The position numbers were made by a program, and so were the translations under genes. Below are positions 35,240 through 45,280 of a DNA stretch of 64,000 bases, one piece after another. Below the pieces are notes generated by a model. It was not told where the DNA came from and ran no database searches. It was given only the letters and a program-made list of their open reading frames with translations. Every line of letters starts with the position of its first letter. The stretch's first letter is position 1. The DNA comes from Sympetrum striolatum (Eukaryota; Arthropoda; Insecta; Odonata; Libellulidae). The DNA lies in NCBI GenBank assembly GCA_947579665.1, contig OX388349.1, positions 22,538,459 through 22,602,458 on the forward strand. Direction: 5' to 3'.

Positions 35240-35664
35240 TTTTTTTAATTGTTTAGACCGTTTTTGATTAATTGTTTATTTACTAGTATATTTATCAGTC
35301 TATTTTACCAACTTACATGTAAATGCGTAACTGTTTTTTCTTGTATAGTACTATTGGTATATCTTCTTCTCTTTTAAACCTCATTTAATCTGATTTCATC
35401 GCTAAATATAGTTTTCCTATCTGTTGGTTTCGCAGGTTTTTCACACCACCACACTTGTAGAGGGTTTTTCCTGCTGTGGAAATGTTTTCCTAAGCTCTTA
35501 GCTTATGTTATTTTAAAACCACAAAATAAATTTCTTCATTGTACTTTCTTTCAAGCAATATCTTTTTTTACATTTATATAACGAAGTGTTAGATGTAAGA
35601 AGAGGCTTTATAGTCTCAATCTCGCCCTAAATAAAGTCCTTTTATTATTATTATTATTATTATT
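35240..35664 (+). mobile_element. LINE 3' end relic with (ATT)n tail
   Basis: CGCAGGTTTTTCACACC followed by TTTTTCCTGC and TGTGG lines up with CGCGGGTTTTTTTCACC...TTTTCCCGCAACGTGG in the full LINE's 3' UTR. Its stem GCAGG (35432-35436) pairs with CCTGC (35470-35474). The end reads GAGGCTTTATAGTCTC, then ATCTCGCCCTAAATAAAG and a TTATTATTATT tail to 35664. This parallels GAGGCCCACTTGGGCC, CCTCGCCAATAAAG and (AAAT)n in the full element. It is a related but different subfamily, truncated at the 5' side, with no coding sequence. Confidence 0.65.
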
Positions 35665-35710
35665 ACTTTCGGGAGAGGTGTTATAACCACTAAACTGTCA
35701 TGACGCGTCA
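35665..35710 (-). mobile_element. tRNA-like SINE head fragment, minus strand
   Basis: On minus, AGTTTAGTGGTTATAACACC then TCTCCCGAAAGT matches the A-box half of the SINE at 59732 (AGTTCAGTGGTTAGATTGCC, TGCCCGGAAAGT). It stops exactly where the LINE tail begins. The missing B-box half may be the minus-strand piece at 34925-34985, which would make this one SINE split by nested mariner and LINE insertions. Confidence 0.45.
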
Positions 35711-36520
35711 ATCTCGCTCCTGTTTAACGGATGCCAGTAAACGGGTGATAGTGTAAGCTCCAGTGTACTAGCATCCATTAACAAAGGGTCTTTAAACTAG
35801 CTACCGTGTGGGTGTACTGTTGCTATCCGGGTGCTAGTGTGAGCACCTGTTTAACCGAAGTGAGATGTATATAGTAGTTTAGTGATGAACCTGTCCCAAA
35901 AGTAAGAGATGCGTCATCCTTACTACATACTGATGCAATTTATGACTAAGAATCAACTGGTTACTCAATAACAACATTGATAGTTTTCTTGTGTTATAGG
36001 TTTGAATCGAATACCATGTTTTTATCTTATTTTGACCAAATATCTATGTATTAATTCAACGGGATACATCCTTTTGTTACAAACAAAGTCAGAGCACCAA
36101 TATCAACAGAATTTGAAAGGATAAAATACAATAAAAAATTGGATTTTATATGTATAAAATATCATAGATATAGAAATTTGTATCAAAAATTATTTAAGTT
36201 TAAAGCATGAATATCACTACCACTATTACTATCAGTATTATATATAACAAAATTTACATATAGGATGTTTTAAATAATAAAAATGAGTAAATACATAAAA
36301 TACAGCATTTATGAAGAGAATGATGATTAAAGGTGAAGTTTATATGAAAGATAATAAAAACTTAAGCTCAAATAAATTTCAACGTATATGGTATGAATTG
36401 TTGGTAGCAAAAATAAATTCACATGATATAATAAAATATAATCTACTTCATTTATAGTAAGTGTTCAATAATACATTTGAAATTTATAGCTAACATTCAA
36501 GGGGACTTATATTTTATAAT
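35711..36520. other. Gene-free DNA
   Basis: A partial internal duplication is visible: CGGGTGATAGTGTAAGC (about 35740) and CGGGTGCTAGTGTGAGC (about 35828). 36000-36520 is very AT-rich. No gene. Confidence 0.45.
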
Positions 36521-36608
36521 ATTTATTTATTTATTTATTTATTTGACCCTTTATTGGCGAGGTTAGGCCCAAGTGGGCCTCTCTTCCACCTAACCTCGTA
36601 TGTCGTCA
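36521..36608 (-). mobile_element. 5'-truncated LINE stub, 88 bp
   Basis: The reverse complement of 36541-36608 is identical over about 68 bases to 48844-48911, the 3' terminus of the full LINE. It runs from TGACGACATACGAGG through the nested hairpin and AATAAAGGGTC, followed here by more (AAAT)n units (36521-36544). Identity over the structured end with almost nothing upstream is the normal result of aborted target-primed reverse transcription. No convincing target duplication was found. Confidence 0.85.
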
Positions 36609-36814
36609 GAAGATGAATAATAGTATGTAAACTACAATGGAATATGTGTTTTGAAGGTAATTGTTTGCTAATCGATGTTACCTATTGAGAGGTGTATTAT
36701 AGGAAAAATTAGTTTTCTATTATTTTGATTAAATTTTTATATTATTCTGAGCAAATTCCCTCTTTCATTATCCTTAGATTTGTATTTCGATGCAGGATGA
36801 AGAAATTTTTTTTT

Positions 36815-37095
36815 CATTCACGTTCATTTCATTCTCATACTTGACTGGGCTAATATGAAGGCTGCTGAGATATGAGTGATACTTAGTTATGGCAATCAGT
36901 TTGAAGTTCCTCATCAAATCTTGAGAAATTGTCGCAGCGTAGAAATTGAAATAGGGTCATTGCGGTGCAATTACATCGACGTATTCCGCTCTTGACATTC
37001 TGGCTCACGGAGAAAATTAAAGGCTAACTACCTCACTCCTCATCTTGCTAGTTAGGCTAATTTTCTCTCCAAAGCTTTTGTTGCTGATGGTAGAG
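36815..37095 (+). repeat. Unassigned ~250-bp dispersed repeat, copy 2
   Basis: Matches copies at 25151 and 37925 in block order: GAAGGCTGCTGAGATATGAG, an ATACTTAGTTATGGC block, TGGCTCACGGAGAAAA, then CACTCCTCATCTTGC and TAGTTAGGCTAATTTTCTC. It is the most diverged of the three. A 74-aa ORF over its 3' end has no motifs. Confidence 0.6.
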
Positions 37096-37924
37096 CAGCT
37101 GAAAATCCAACCAGCCTTCCAGCTCATGACTTTACAGATTACACTCAAATTATCTCTCGCTTCCTCTCTGTTAAATTTGGTTTTCTTTTCTTATGTCTTA
37201 CATGGTTATTTACTTCTTCCTTCAACTTCTTTAATATCCCTAACTCGGTTTTATTTAATATTTCAGTAGCCACATTTTAGAATATTTTATTCATCGTCTT
37301 CTAGATTCCATGGTGCATAATGTGGATCACGGTTTTTATTTGTTGTGTTCATAAATGTTTTGAATACCTTTCAACTCTTAAGCAAAAAAATATACATTTA
37401 TGCCATTAACTTAACCAGTATCAAATACGGTGACTTATCATGAATCGGGCTTAAATGACTTCGAAGTAAAAAATAAATAATTTTAAAATTAAATCTGCAT
37501 GCATCAAGGCTAGCTATCCGTGAGAACCCAGATTTCACGAGGGTTGGCTTTATCTTATAATTTCTATAAGCGATGGAAAATGAAAGAGAAAAAGATCTTA
37601 TAATTTCTAGTTTATTCTATTGATAACGCTGTAAAATGTTTATTGATATCATAGATCGTGATGCGCCATTCATATAGTAAGAATGAATAAGAGAAAATGA
37701 CTTTTAGCTCATGTGATTATTCCGCGAGATATCTTACGATTTTAGTTGATTAATTAATGAACCCAAACAACCTTTATCCCCCCTCAATCCACCTGTAGGG
37801 AATTTTTCTGTGTTATTATATTTGATATTAGTGAGCGTAATCAAGTAAACTGATAGAGAAATTCAAAGCGTTTACTTTGAGAGTATGAAGAGTAGAATTA
37901 GAATAGAGGATAAATATCTTTGAT
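37096..37924. other. AT-rich gene-free DNA
   Basis: Nothing recognised between the two repeat copies. Confidence 0.5.
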
Positions 37925-38170
37925 CTCTTTTTGTCACTGTCTTATTCATGGCTGTGATGGCGTGACAGCCACTGAGGTATGATTACTGCCTAATTATGAT
38001 AATAATTAAGCTCTCTACTTCTGATATTCTACGAAAATTGTTACTTATAGTGTTTTAGTGCTTCACTTATAGCAATCTGGCTTGCTGAAAGAAGCAAGGG
38101 AATAATAACTCATTCCTCATCCCGCCTAGTAAGCCTCATTTATCCGTGCTAGCTCTTGGTGGCTGAGATT
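37925..38170 (+). repeat. Unassigned ~250-bp dispersed repeat, copy 3
   Basis: Very like copy 1: TTCATGGCTGTGATGGCGTG, CAGCCACTGAGGTATGA, TGTTACTTATAGTGTTTTAG, TGCTTCACTTATAGCAATC, GAAAGAAGCAAGGG and CATTCCTCATCCCGCC with TAGTAAGCCTCATTT. Same orientation as the other two. Confidence 0.7.
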
Positions 38171-39925
38171 AGTGGGAGTGAGGTTCCAATGGGTCCTTTG
38201 GGATGTATACTTTATCAAAAGTCATTCATCAATCTTGCAAAATGACTGATGGTAGATTCTCTGAGATTTGATAGACTTTCGTAAAAATACCAAAATGACG
38301 CTTGAGAGAAAACATAACTATTGCAAATACGTAAATTATAAAATATTTATTCTTTATTTACAAAATGGCTTTATTTCCATTTTATATCACATGACTTACG
38401 ATTAGAGAGATTTCGAAATCCTACAAATCGCGATTCTCGTTTTGATTCCGCAACGCAGACTTTATTTATCGAATATACAATCGAGCTTATGAAGATAACA
38501 ATTTAAAAGCTGTTTTCGACATTTTTGTAGCCTCCGTTTTCAAAAGGCAGGTTTTAAACCGTCGGAATCACGGTAGACCTCCGCTTTTGTCGCGACTTAA
38601 ATTATCGTCCGATAAATCAACCGGATCTTCCAGGAGGCGTCATTTTCAAATCGTCCGTCCGCGATCATCAAACAGCGCCGCTTGGAGAGCCAATCGATGG
38701 AAATCTCTTAGATGAATAGATTCCGCTGATTTATCGCGATATCGATGTTTTCCCCGAATCGGCCCCGCGGGGATTTCGGCCTTTTTTTTCCGGAAACCGA
38801 CCGGCTCGACGCGAGATGTATTCCAGCCGCCCGAAAACTTCGTCCCTCTTGATGAATAGGCGCGTTCCGAAGTAAAAAAAGCGGCGGAATAAACAAGAGG
38901 CGCGATTTTCTCGGAGGGCTCCCTCTCGGTTGACAGAATTTCGTTCGTTCTAAATCCTCCCGAGATTAGATTTAAAGCGGGGCGAGGAAGAGGGGTCCAT
39001 TTACATAATGAGGGGCGGGAAGGGGGGAGAAAGAGAGAAATGGGGGATGCCGGTGAAATTGAACGTTAGGTGCGACAGGGAGTGGAGGGTCTTGCTTGCG
39101 TGTTGAGGATATAGGGGTTCGAGGAGTGTTTAGAAGGGTAAGTGGCTTTGGCAAGAGTGGGGGTGGCACGGGATGCTATGGGGGAAAGCCCCCCCCCTCT
39201 CAAGAAAAGGGTTCGAGAAGTTTGGTTAGGATGAGTGTGGAAAAGGGGATAGAGCTCACTTGTTTTGGCTTCGGAGAAAGGCCGTTAAGGAGCTGTGAGG
39301 AGATGAAAGGAAGGGGAAATCTCGACTGTCCCGCTTTGGTTAATAGTTTTTTCGAATGATGGAGCCTATTTGTCTTCTCGTGTCTTAATAGGTTTGCGTT
39401 CTTCCCCGCACTTTGTGAATTCCGCTTGCTCACCCGGGAGATAATTTATGTCGCGATCGGGAGTGTTAACAGGTTTAAGGGCATATAATTTCGGGTCGGA
39501 GCTTACCAAAAACATTAGCGGTACAGCCGAAAAGTTTGCCGAAGCGGTGGTGCTGCGGAACGGAAATTATTATTGTAAGTGGGGTCGTAAATTAGGTCGG
39601 TGTGACTGGGAGAAAAACGTTGCTAATCAGTGTTACTTTGTTAGGAAAACATTCAAGGGATAAATATCTGTAAATCTCTTGCTTATAAAATATAAACTAC
39701 GAGTATTAAAACATGCTAGCAATAATAGATATGGTGAGAGGCAGCAGAAATATATTATCCCAAAATTGTTCAATAAATACTGCGCCCAGAATGGTGTACA
39801 TTATTCTAACAGTGCAAGAAGCAATAATAGGGTCTAAAAAATCATTTGTCGAGAAATATGCCGTTAGATAGGTGAGTTTTGTTTGTTGATTGTTATACGG
39901 AAATGGTTTATATTAACATTGTTTT
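38171..39925. other. Gene-free DNA with GC/CpG-rich patch at 38400-39660
   Basis: The patch contains a purine/G-rich run at 39012-39046 (GGGGCGGGAAGGGGGG...) and overlapping ORFs on both strands (up to 87 aa, + at 39096-39359) without motifs. Possibly regulatory. No exon could be supported. Confidence 0.4.
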
Positions 39926-40035
39926 AATATATCATAATAATATATCATAATAATATATCATAATAATATATCATAATAATATATCATAATAATATATCAT
40001 AATAATATATCATAATAATATATCATAATAATAAT
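39926..40035. repeat. 13-bp tandem array, about 8 copies
   Basis: AATATATCATAAT repeats with a constant 13-bp period and almost no variation; eight TCAT landmarks can be counted. The uniformity implies a recent expansion. It is an AT-rich minisatellite, not a CRISPR array, because there are no unique spacers. Confidence 0.92.
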
Positions 40036-40059
40036 ATATACCAAACAAAACAGCTCAGT

Positions 40060-40188
40060 CAGACTGAGATGATTTATTTGGTTAACTTATGTTTCTTTTT
40101 TATTTCATTTAATTTTGGGTTCCGTCGACAGGAAATTCCTGATGGAACTTGATGTCCTTTTTGCTTAAAATAAATACATAAATAAATG
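40060..40188 (+). mobile_element. LINE or retroposon 3' end relic
   Basis: A nested dyad, GTTCC (40119-40123) with GGAAC (40144-40148) enclosing CAGGAA/TTCCTG (40129-40141), is followed by an AT-rich linker and an AAATAAATACATAAATAAAT tail. This repeats the plan of the full LINE's 3' terminus: outer stem, inner stem, (AAAT)n-like tail. The primary sequence differs and no ORF remains. Confidence 0.45.
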
Positions 40189-40352
40189 ATGAAATTAAGT
40201 GTGAAAGTGTGATACTCTAACTAGCTAATTACGTTTCTAGGACATTGCTAGCTTCTAGGCTGCACCATTTCTGTTGAAAAATATGCCATTCCGGATGCTA
40301 CAGTGCAAATAAGAACGAATTGAATTTTTACTTAGCACAAGGTTGTAATAAA

Positions 40353-40475
40353 AGTGGGAAATTGTCGCATGGCTGGGACTCTAACCAAGGTCTCCCTATT
40401 ATTGTGTTTAAAGCACCTGCCTGGAAATTGGGAGACTTTGGTTCGAGTCCTTGTCATGCCAATTTTTTCACTTCC
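40353..40475. mobile_element. Head-to-head tRNA-like SINE pair
   Basis: The left arm (40353-40400) contains GGGACTCTAACCAAGGTCTCCC, a minus-strand B box. The right arm (40425-40475) contains GGGAGACTTTGGTTCGAGTCC, a plus-strand B box. The arms are imperfect reverse complements over about 45 bp with a 24-bp centre holding CACCTGCCTGG. Both match the tRNA-like family at 34940 and 59630-59823. Two nested opposite insertions or a snapback duplication would both explain it. Confidence 0.65.
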
Positions 40476-41994
40476 TGTATTAACTAGCTACGATACATAT
40501 CATGTCTTTAGGTTAGTAATCATCATAGTTTCGAGTAAATGTGTAGGAAACATTTCACACATGCAATGCATTCCATATTTAATTTAATACGAAGTAGATA
40601 ATTTATGTATGTTTTACTGTGTTTATATTCTAAAAGTTTTACTATGCTTATAATTTTTATGTATGTGGGCATCGATGATAAATTTTAATTTACCTATATT
40701 CTGAATGCCTCTACCTATAATTTTCATGCATGCGGGCATCTGAAATATATGCTCGGACATTTATAATCTAAGAGGTCCAAATGATACTTCAATATGTCAC
40801 AGAGTGTTTCTTATTTAGTTATTTTTCTTGTTGAATATTTGTGAGAAATAAGTCATCACTATGGTTATGAAACAATTCTATTTTATACACCATTACGAAT
40901 AACTAAACTCCTTAGCTTTGGATATTATACCTTAAATAATGTTGTATGTTATTCTATATCTTAATTAGTTTTAAAAATTAGCTTTAAAATCTTTATAGTT
41001 GTCTGTGTAACATTCATTTTATGGTTTGATTTCTCCTTATATTACGTCAACTTCATCCCAACATATATTCGTTGCGAAAACATTAAGAAATATACAGTAA
41101 GCTCCAAGATTATGCACGGGAATCTAAATTAGTGCAGAGAATACGACGTCAGCCGTTCCTATTTATTTACTGGCGCATGTTTACTGCTCTAACCGCTTCT
41201 TTCACCGGCAGAGGACTATTAGATCAAAGACCCGTATGTTTGAGTGGGGTTTCAATGTGAGGCAATTTAAAGGCTTTCAAAACCATGGGGATGAGAGTGT
41301 CTGTTACATGTGTAAGGGCCTCCAGTGAAACTAGAGATCTCGTGAAAAGACTCGGATATCCCGACCTTTGCCCCAGTAATTGGGATCATTTTTGAAAAGG
41401 ACGAATTTAATTGGTTTTCCAGTGCAGAGAAGTTTCTCTCCCGGAAGATCTTTGCGTGGACGCGGAAAAATCCCCTTCGGTCCATTTGAACCCATTCCAG
41501 TCTCGAACCTAAACGAATTTTAGCGCAAATCAAGGGAAGAATGGGGTTTGGAGAATCTAACTCTTCAGGTTTAGTTGTTCGGTAGTTTATCGGAAGTCCT
41601 CTTGCCGCCAGCTTCCGGTGCGGCTTTCGTAAACGAGATTCACGAATGATTAAATCCTCTGAGAATCATCGAAGAAAATACCAATTGCTGTTAGAAGTTA
41701 GAACTCAATGGAATTTATTAATTCATTCTATTCAATCATAGAATTCTTATATTAGCCACACTGCTGTGTTCATCGCATAGCTTATGTATATTTTGCTTTT
41801 GTTTACGAAGTCCTAAATTCTGTGTATAGAATAGTGAAAAAACATGCATTTCGTCTAGAACAATAATGCATTTTAATTTAAATACTTCACTGCAGAAAAA
41901 TGTTAAATGGAATAAGTTACTTAAATGTTGTGTGTAACATGATATCTACACAACATAGCAATTATGTGTCTCATATGACGAACAAAAAACGTAG
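40476..41994. other. Gene-free DNA
   Basis: AT-rich to 41100, then a slightly GC-richer 41100-41650 stretch holding an 88-aa minus-strand ORF without motifs. Nothing assigned. Confidence 0.45.
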
Positions 41995-42110
41995 TGGTAT
42001 CCACAAATAAAAAAAATATTTTTGGATATTACTAAGTTTGTTGTTTGTCATTTCTAACGTCTTTCCACGAAGTACGGCTAGGGAATCTAGATATTTAATG
42101 TATAATATAT
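41995..42110 (+). repeat. TTCCACGAAGTA dispersed repeat copy
   Basis: CTTTCCACGAAGTACGGCT at 42061, followed by AGGGAATCTAGAT, aligns with the copies at 29021, 50487 and 61067. A TTTGTCATTTCTAACGT block precedes it, like the TTCTTC..AAG block in the others. Class unknown. Confidence 0.55.
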
Positions 42111-42139
42111 TGTAACAATAATGTAATTTGTTTATATAT

Positions 42140-42278
42140 TAGGGCAGAATGTTTTGCATTATTCATTATAATGTGAAATTGTATAATGCTTTATCTGACG
42201 AGATATCTGATCACCTTCAGTATCCTCACTGAAAACAAATGTGAATGTTATGTGTCAATAAAGTACTATTATTATTAC
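42140..42278 (+). mobile_element. Possible retroposon 3' end
   Basis: A perfect six-pair stem TTCAGT (42216-42221) with ACTGAA (42228-42233) precedes GTGTCAATAAAGTACT and an ATTATTATTA tail ending near 42278. The order resembles the LINE 3' ends at 35664 and 48922, but sequence similarity upstream is not evident. It may be a different family or a SINE. Confidence 0.35.
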
Positions 42279-44020
42279 TAGTAAACTTCCACGTCTAGAT
42301 GGCCTTGACTTATCTTATTTTAAAATTATTTATTATTTATATATATATTATTTATTTCACTCTTGACCTTCGGTCCCTCTAATTTAGAAGGTGCCAATTT
42401 TAAGAATATAATAATTTAACATTTTTTTAACATGTGGTAGGTTTGATTTTTTACTCGATGAATTTTGAATATATTTGTCCATTATCAAATTGACGAAGTA
42501 ATGTTTTGTCAACTATTGGTATTGGGTCAACATTCATAAAAATTTTGTTTATATACCCTTAGCCTTAATTTAGATAAGAAAATATAATATGATCCTCTGA
42601 ACGTTGACTCTCCTTTTAAATTCCAAACATATTCTTATAGAAAAAAAAATCAGCTTGGCATTAAATCCGTTGGTAGACACCCACGTCATTGACGAAGGAA
42701 CTCAATGTTAATGGAATCCAGAATATATTGTGGCCGAATACACAACTTACGTATACCCTAATTCTTTGCATACATTGTTTTATTTCTTCTATCAGAATGA
42801 AACTTAAGAACATTAGTGACATTCAGAAAAAAATACGCATTAAATTTCTTGGAACACTACGGAATTCGAGAGAATCATATAAACCTACAACTTTATAGCC
42901 ACTATTAAATTTAAAATGTGTTCGTCTTCCAAAACTATTCCTCTTCCTCAACGCAGTATTTCTGCGTCATCTTGATTACCCCAAAATCATCGTCGACGAA
43001 ATTTTTAACGATTATAATTTATTTATCATAATTCTCGTAATTTCGGTTCAAAAAGTATATTTCACGACCCTATTAAGAATATTTATTTGATTTTCCTTCT
43101 TTCGGTACCTGTCTCGAAGTCGTTGGACCAATGTTGTTTTTTCTACCCGTGGGGGTCTATGCAATTGCTGATAACCATTTGCAGTGACCACCTTAGGGAT
43201 TTTGGGCAAAGTATTCTGGGAAGTTTACTTTTCATCAGTGGTATTGCGGGCGGGAAATCCAAGTATTCTAAACAATTCTTGCGGAAAATAGTGCGAAATC
43301 AGCCCCCGGCATTGAAATTTGACAATGGAAAGATAGTGTATTCAATTTGCCACAGCGTGATTATAATTTTGAGGTATCTAATAGTAAAAATGGGGAAATA
43401 TTTAATTTTCTTCGGCTTGAACGGTGCTACGTTGTCTACGACTGAAGTTTTCAAGATGGCTGCCGTCGATTCCTGTAATCGAATATTAATTAAGTGATTT
43501 AAATTGATATTACAATTAACTATCTATAGAGGTAATCAATTTAATAGCTTATTTTGCGGTTTTAATATTTCTTAATTTTAGTAGATTGCAGGAGGTAACG
43601 AATTATAAATTTAAATTTAATACACTTATTTACGTTATAAATACGCATCGCCAGAAGAGGAGCATTATATACTTGGTTTCTATACAGTGTATACCTGTAA
43701 ATTGTTTAATTCGTGGTATCACTTTAAAATATTGTTTTTTAAAGAGTAATCGTAAATTTTTTATATCGTTTTTCAATCCGGATGCGGAGATGGAAGAAAT
43801 GCTATATCACGTTGTGTGCCTCATTGTGGGCACAATAGCTTCCCATAGGGTTGTCCACTATTGCTTATAAGCATTGTAACCACCCCCATGGGCGTTTGCT
43901 TGCGAACAATTGTGAAGATCCTTGTGGGAGTATATTGCGAAATTTACGTGAGGTGACTTTGCTCGTGAAAATTAAAGCCGAAATTAATATAAGTAAATTA
44001 ATAAATATATAACAGTCTTT
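42279..44020. other. Gene-free DNA upstream of the LINE
   Basis: Includes a 136-aa ORF (+, 43087-43497) and a 94-aa ORF (+, 43586-43870). Neither has recognisable domains, signal peptide logic or splice context, so I treat them as chance ORFs. Confidence 0.4.
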
Positions 44021-44130
44021 TAAAGTTTGTCTCTCAGTCTCTCTCCGACCGCCGTAGTGTTCGGATGTACTAATCGCTTTCTCTTTCAGAGCTAACCCAT
44101 TCACCCCCAACAGGTAACCCAACCCGGAGG

Positions 44131-44885
44131 ATGGCCAAGGCAAGGGCACGCAAGGTGGACGATGAGGCCGCATCCATCGTCTCGAAAGTAGAAGAGTTGC
44201 TCTCCCCGAAGATATCACTTGCAATCAAAGAGCAACTGAAGAAAACGGAGAGCCCGAAAGACAACAAAACCCTGACGATGTCCTGGAGAAGGTGATGGCC
44301 TCCATCAAAGAAGACGTAAAGACGGCCGTGATGGAGATACGAAGGCTCCGTGAGCAAGTGGAGGAGCAGGAGAAGCGGTTGGATGCCTTAGAGCAGTATA
44401 GCCGCAGAAACTGCCTTCTTATTCACGGGCTCCCGGAGCACGAAGGAGAAGTATCAATTAATAATGTTATTGGTTTTTTTGATGCGAAAATTGGAATTAA
44501 AATTCCTGTGCAATCCATCGACAGGGCTCATCGAGTTGGGCAAAGGAATCGCGGCCACAATCGACACAGGCCCACCATCGTGAAATTTGTTTCATACGCC
44601 GATCGGGACCTGGTGTGGAAAAATAAGAAGCGGCTGCGGAACACCGGATTCCTCATCACGGAGAGCCTCACCAACTACCGGAAAAGAGTGCTCGATGAAG
44701 CAAAAGAATCCTTTGGCCGAGAAAATGTGTGGACATCGGACGGGAGAATAATTGTTCTTGGGTCCAACGGAATCAAGCACACGGCCACAACACTAGAGGA
44801 CATCAGAAAAATCTTCGCAGCCACACACCCGTCAACGGCAACCCCCAAACAGCTCCCGGCATTAGCCACTCCGGCAAAAAGTTAA
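44131..44885 (+). pseudogene. LINE ORF1 protein, one frameshift
   Basis: The likely start ATG at 44131 opens a 54-codon frame (MAKARARKVDDEAA...) that ends at TGA 44293-44295. A second frame, open upstream of 44292 and ending at TAA 44883-44885, continues the protein. The simplest reading is loss of one base around 44255-44275. The second part starts with a charged heptad-like coiled coil (IRRLREQVEEQEKRLDALEQ), then NCLLIHGLPEHE, an IDRAHRVGQR stretch and an RPTIVKFVSYADRD block. These are typical of LINE ORF1 RNA-binding proteins with an RRM-like fold and C-terminal domain, which coat element RNA as multimers. No CCHC zinc knuckle is seen. As written, the reading frame is broken. Confidence 0.75.
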
Positions 44886-45280
44886 GTAAAAAGCTCTGAG
44901 GGCTTTTTTCCCGAGGACTTTTCTCTCTCTCTTTTATCATTTTCTCTCTTTCTCTTATTCCCATAATCATCGCTACCTTCTCTCTACCCTTTTCTCTTAA
45001 ATTGTCAATAGTACTTTCTACATTCCTCTCACCTCTTTCCCTTCTTTTTTATATACTTTTGTATTCCTTATTTTATTTTTATTTTCCATATATTTATTAT
45101 TATTATATCTATTTAATATACCTTGTTTACTGCATAGTAAAGTTCATCCTTGACGTATTCTCCTAAGTATATTTTACATACGCTCCTTTTTTAGATTAAC
45201 GCTTCTTGTTCTTTGAAACAGTGGTTTTTCGTTTCGTTTCTCATTTATTTTCAACTTAGTTATTCTTTCTTGGCGTAATC
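44886..45280 (+). other. ORF1-ORF2 spacer of the LINE
   Basis: A T- and CT-rich, 395-bp interval with no ORF. An in-frame TAG at 45257-45259, eight codons before ORF2's ATG, shows that ORF2 is not simply an upstream-open frame and that 45281 is its first Met. How ORF2 would be translated cannot be deduced. Confidence 0.6.

Noticed and set aside
39926..40035. Possible CRISPR-like array
   Set aside because: The 13-bp units are contiguous with no unique spacers, and the surrounding DNA is eukaryotic in character. It is a minisatellite.
43087..43497. 136-aa ORF upstream of the LINE as a gene
   Set aside because: No domain, no conserved motif and no repeat relationship seen. Length is within chance expectation for this much DNA.
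44255..44300. Programmed -1 ribosomal frameshift in LINE ORF1
   Set aside because: The run AACAAAACCC does not fit an X XXY YYZ slippery heptamer in the upstream frame, so a simple one-base mutation is more economical.
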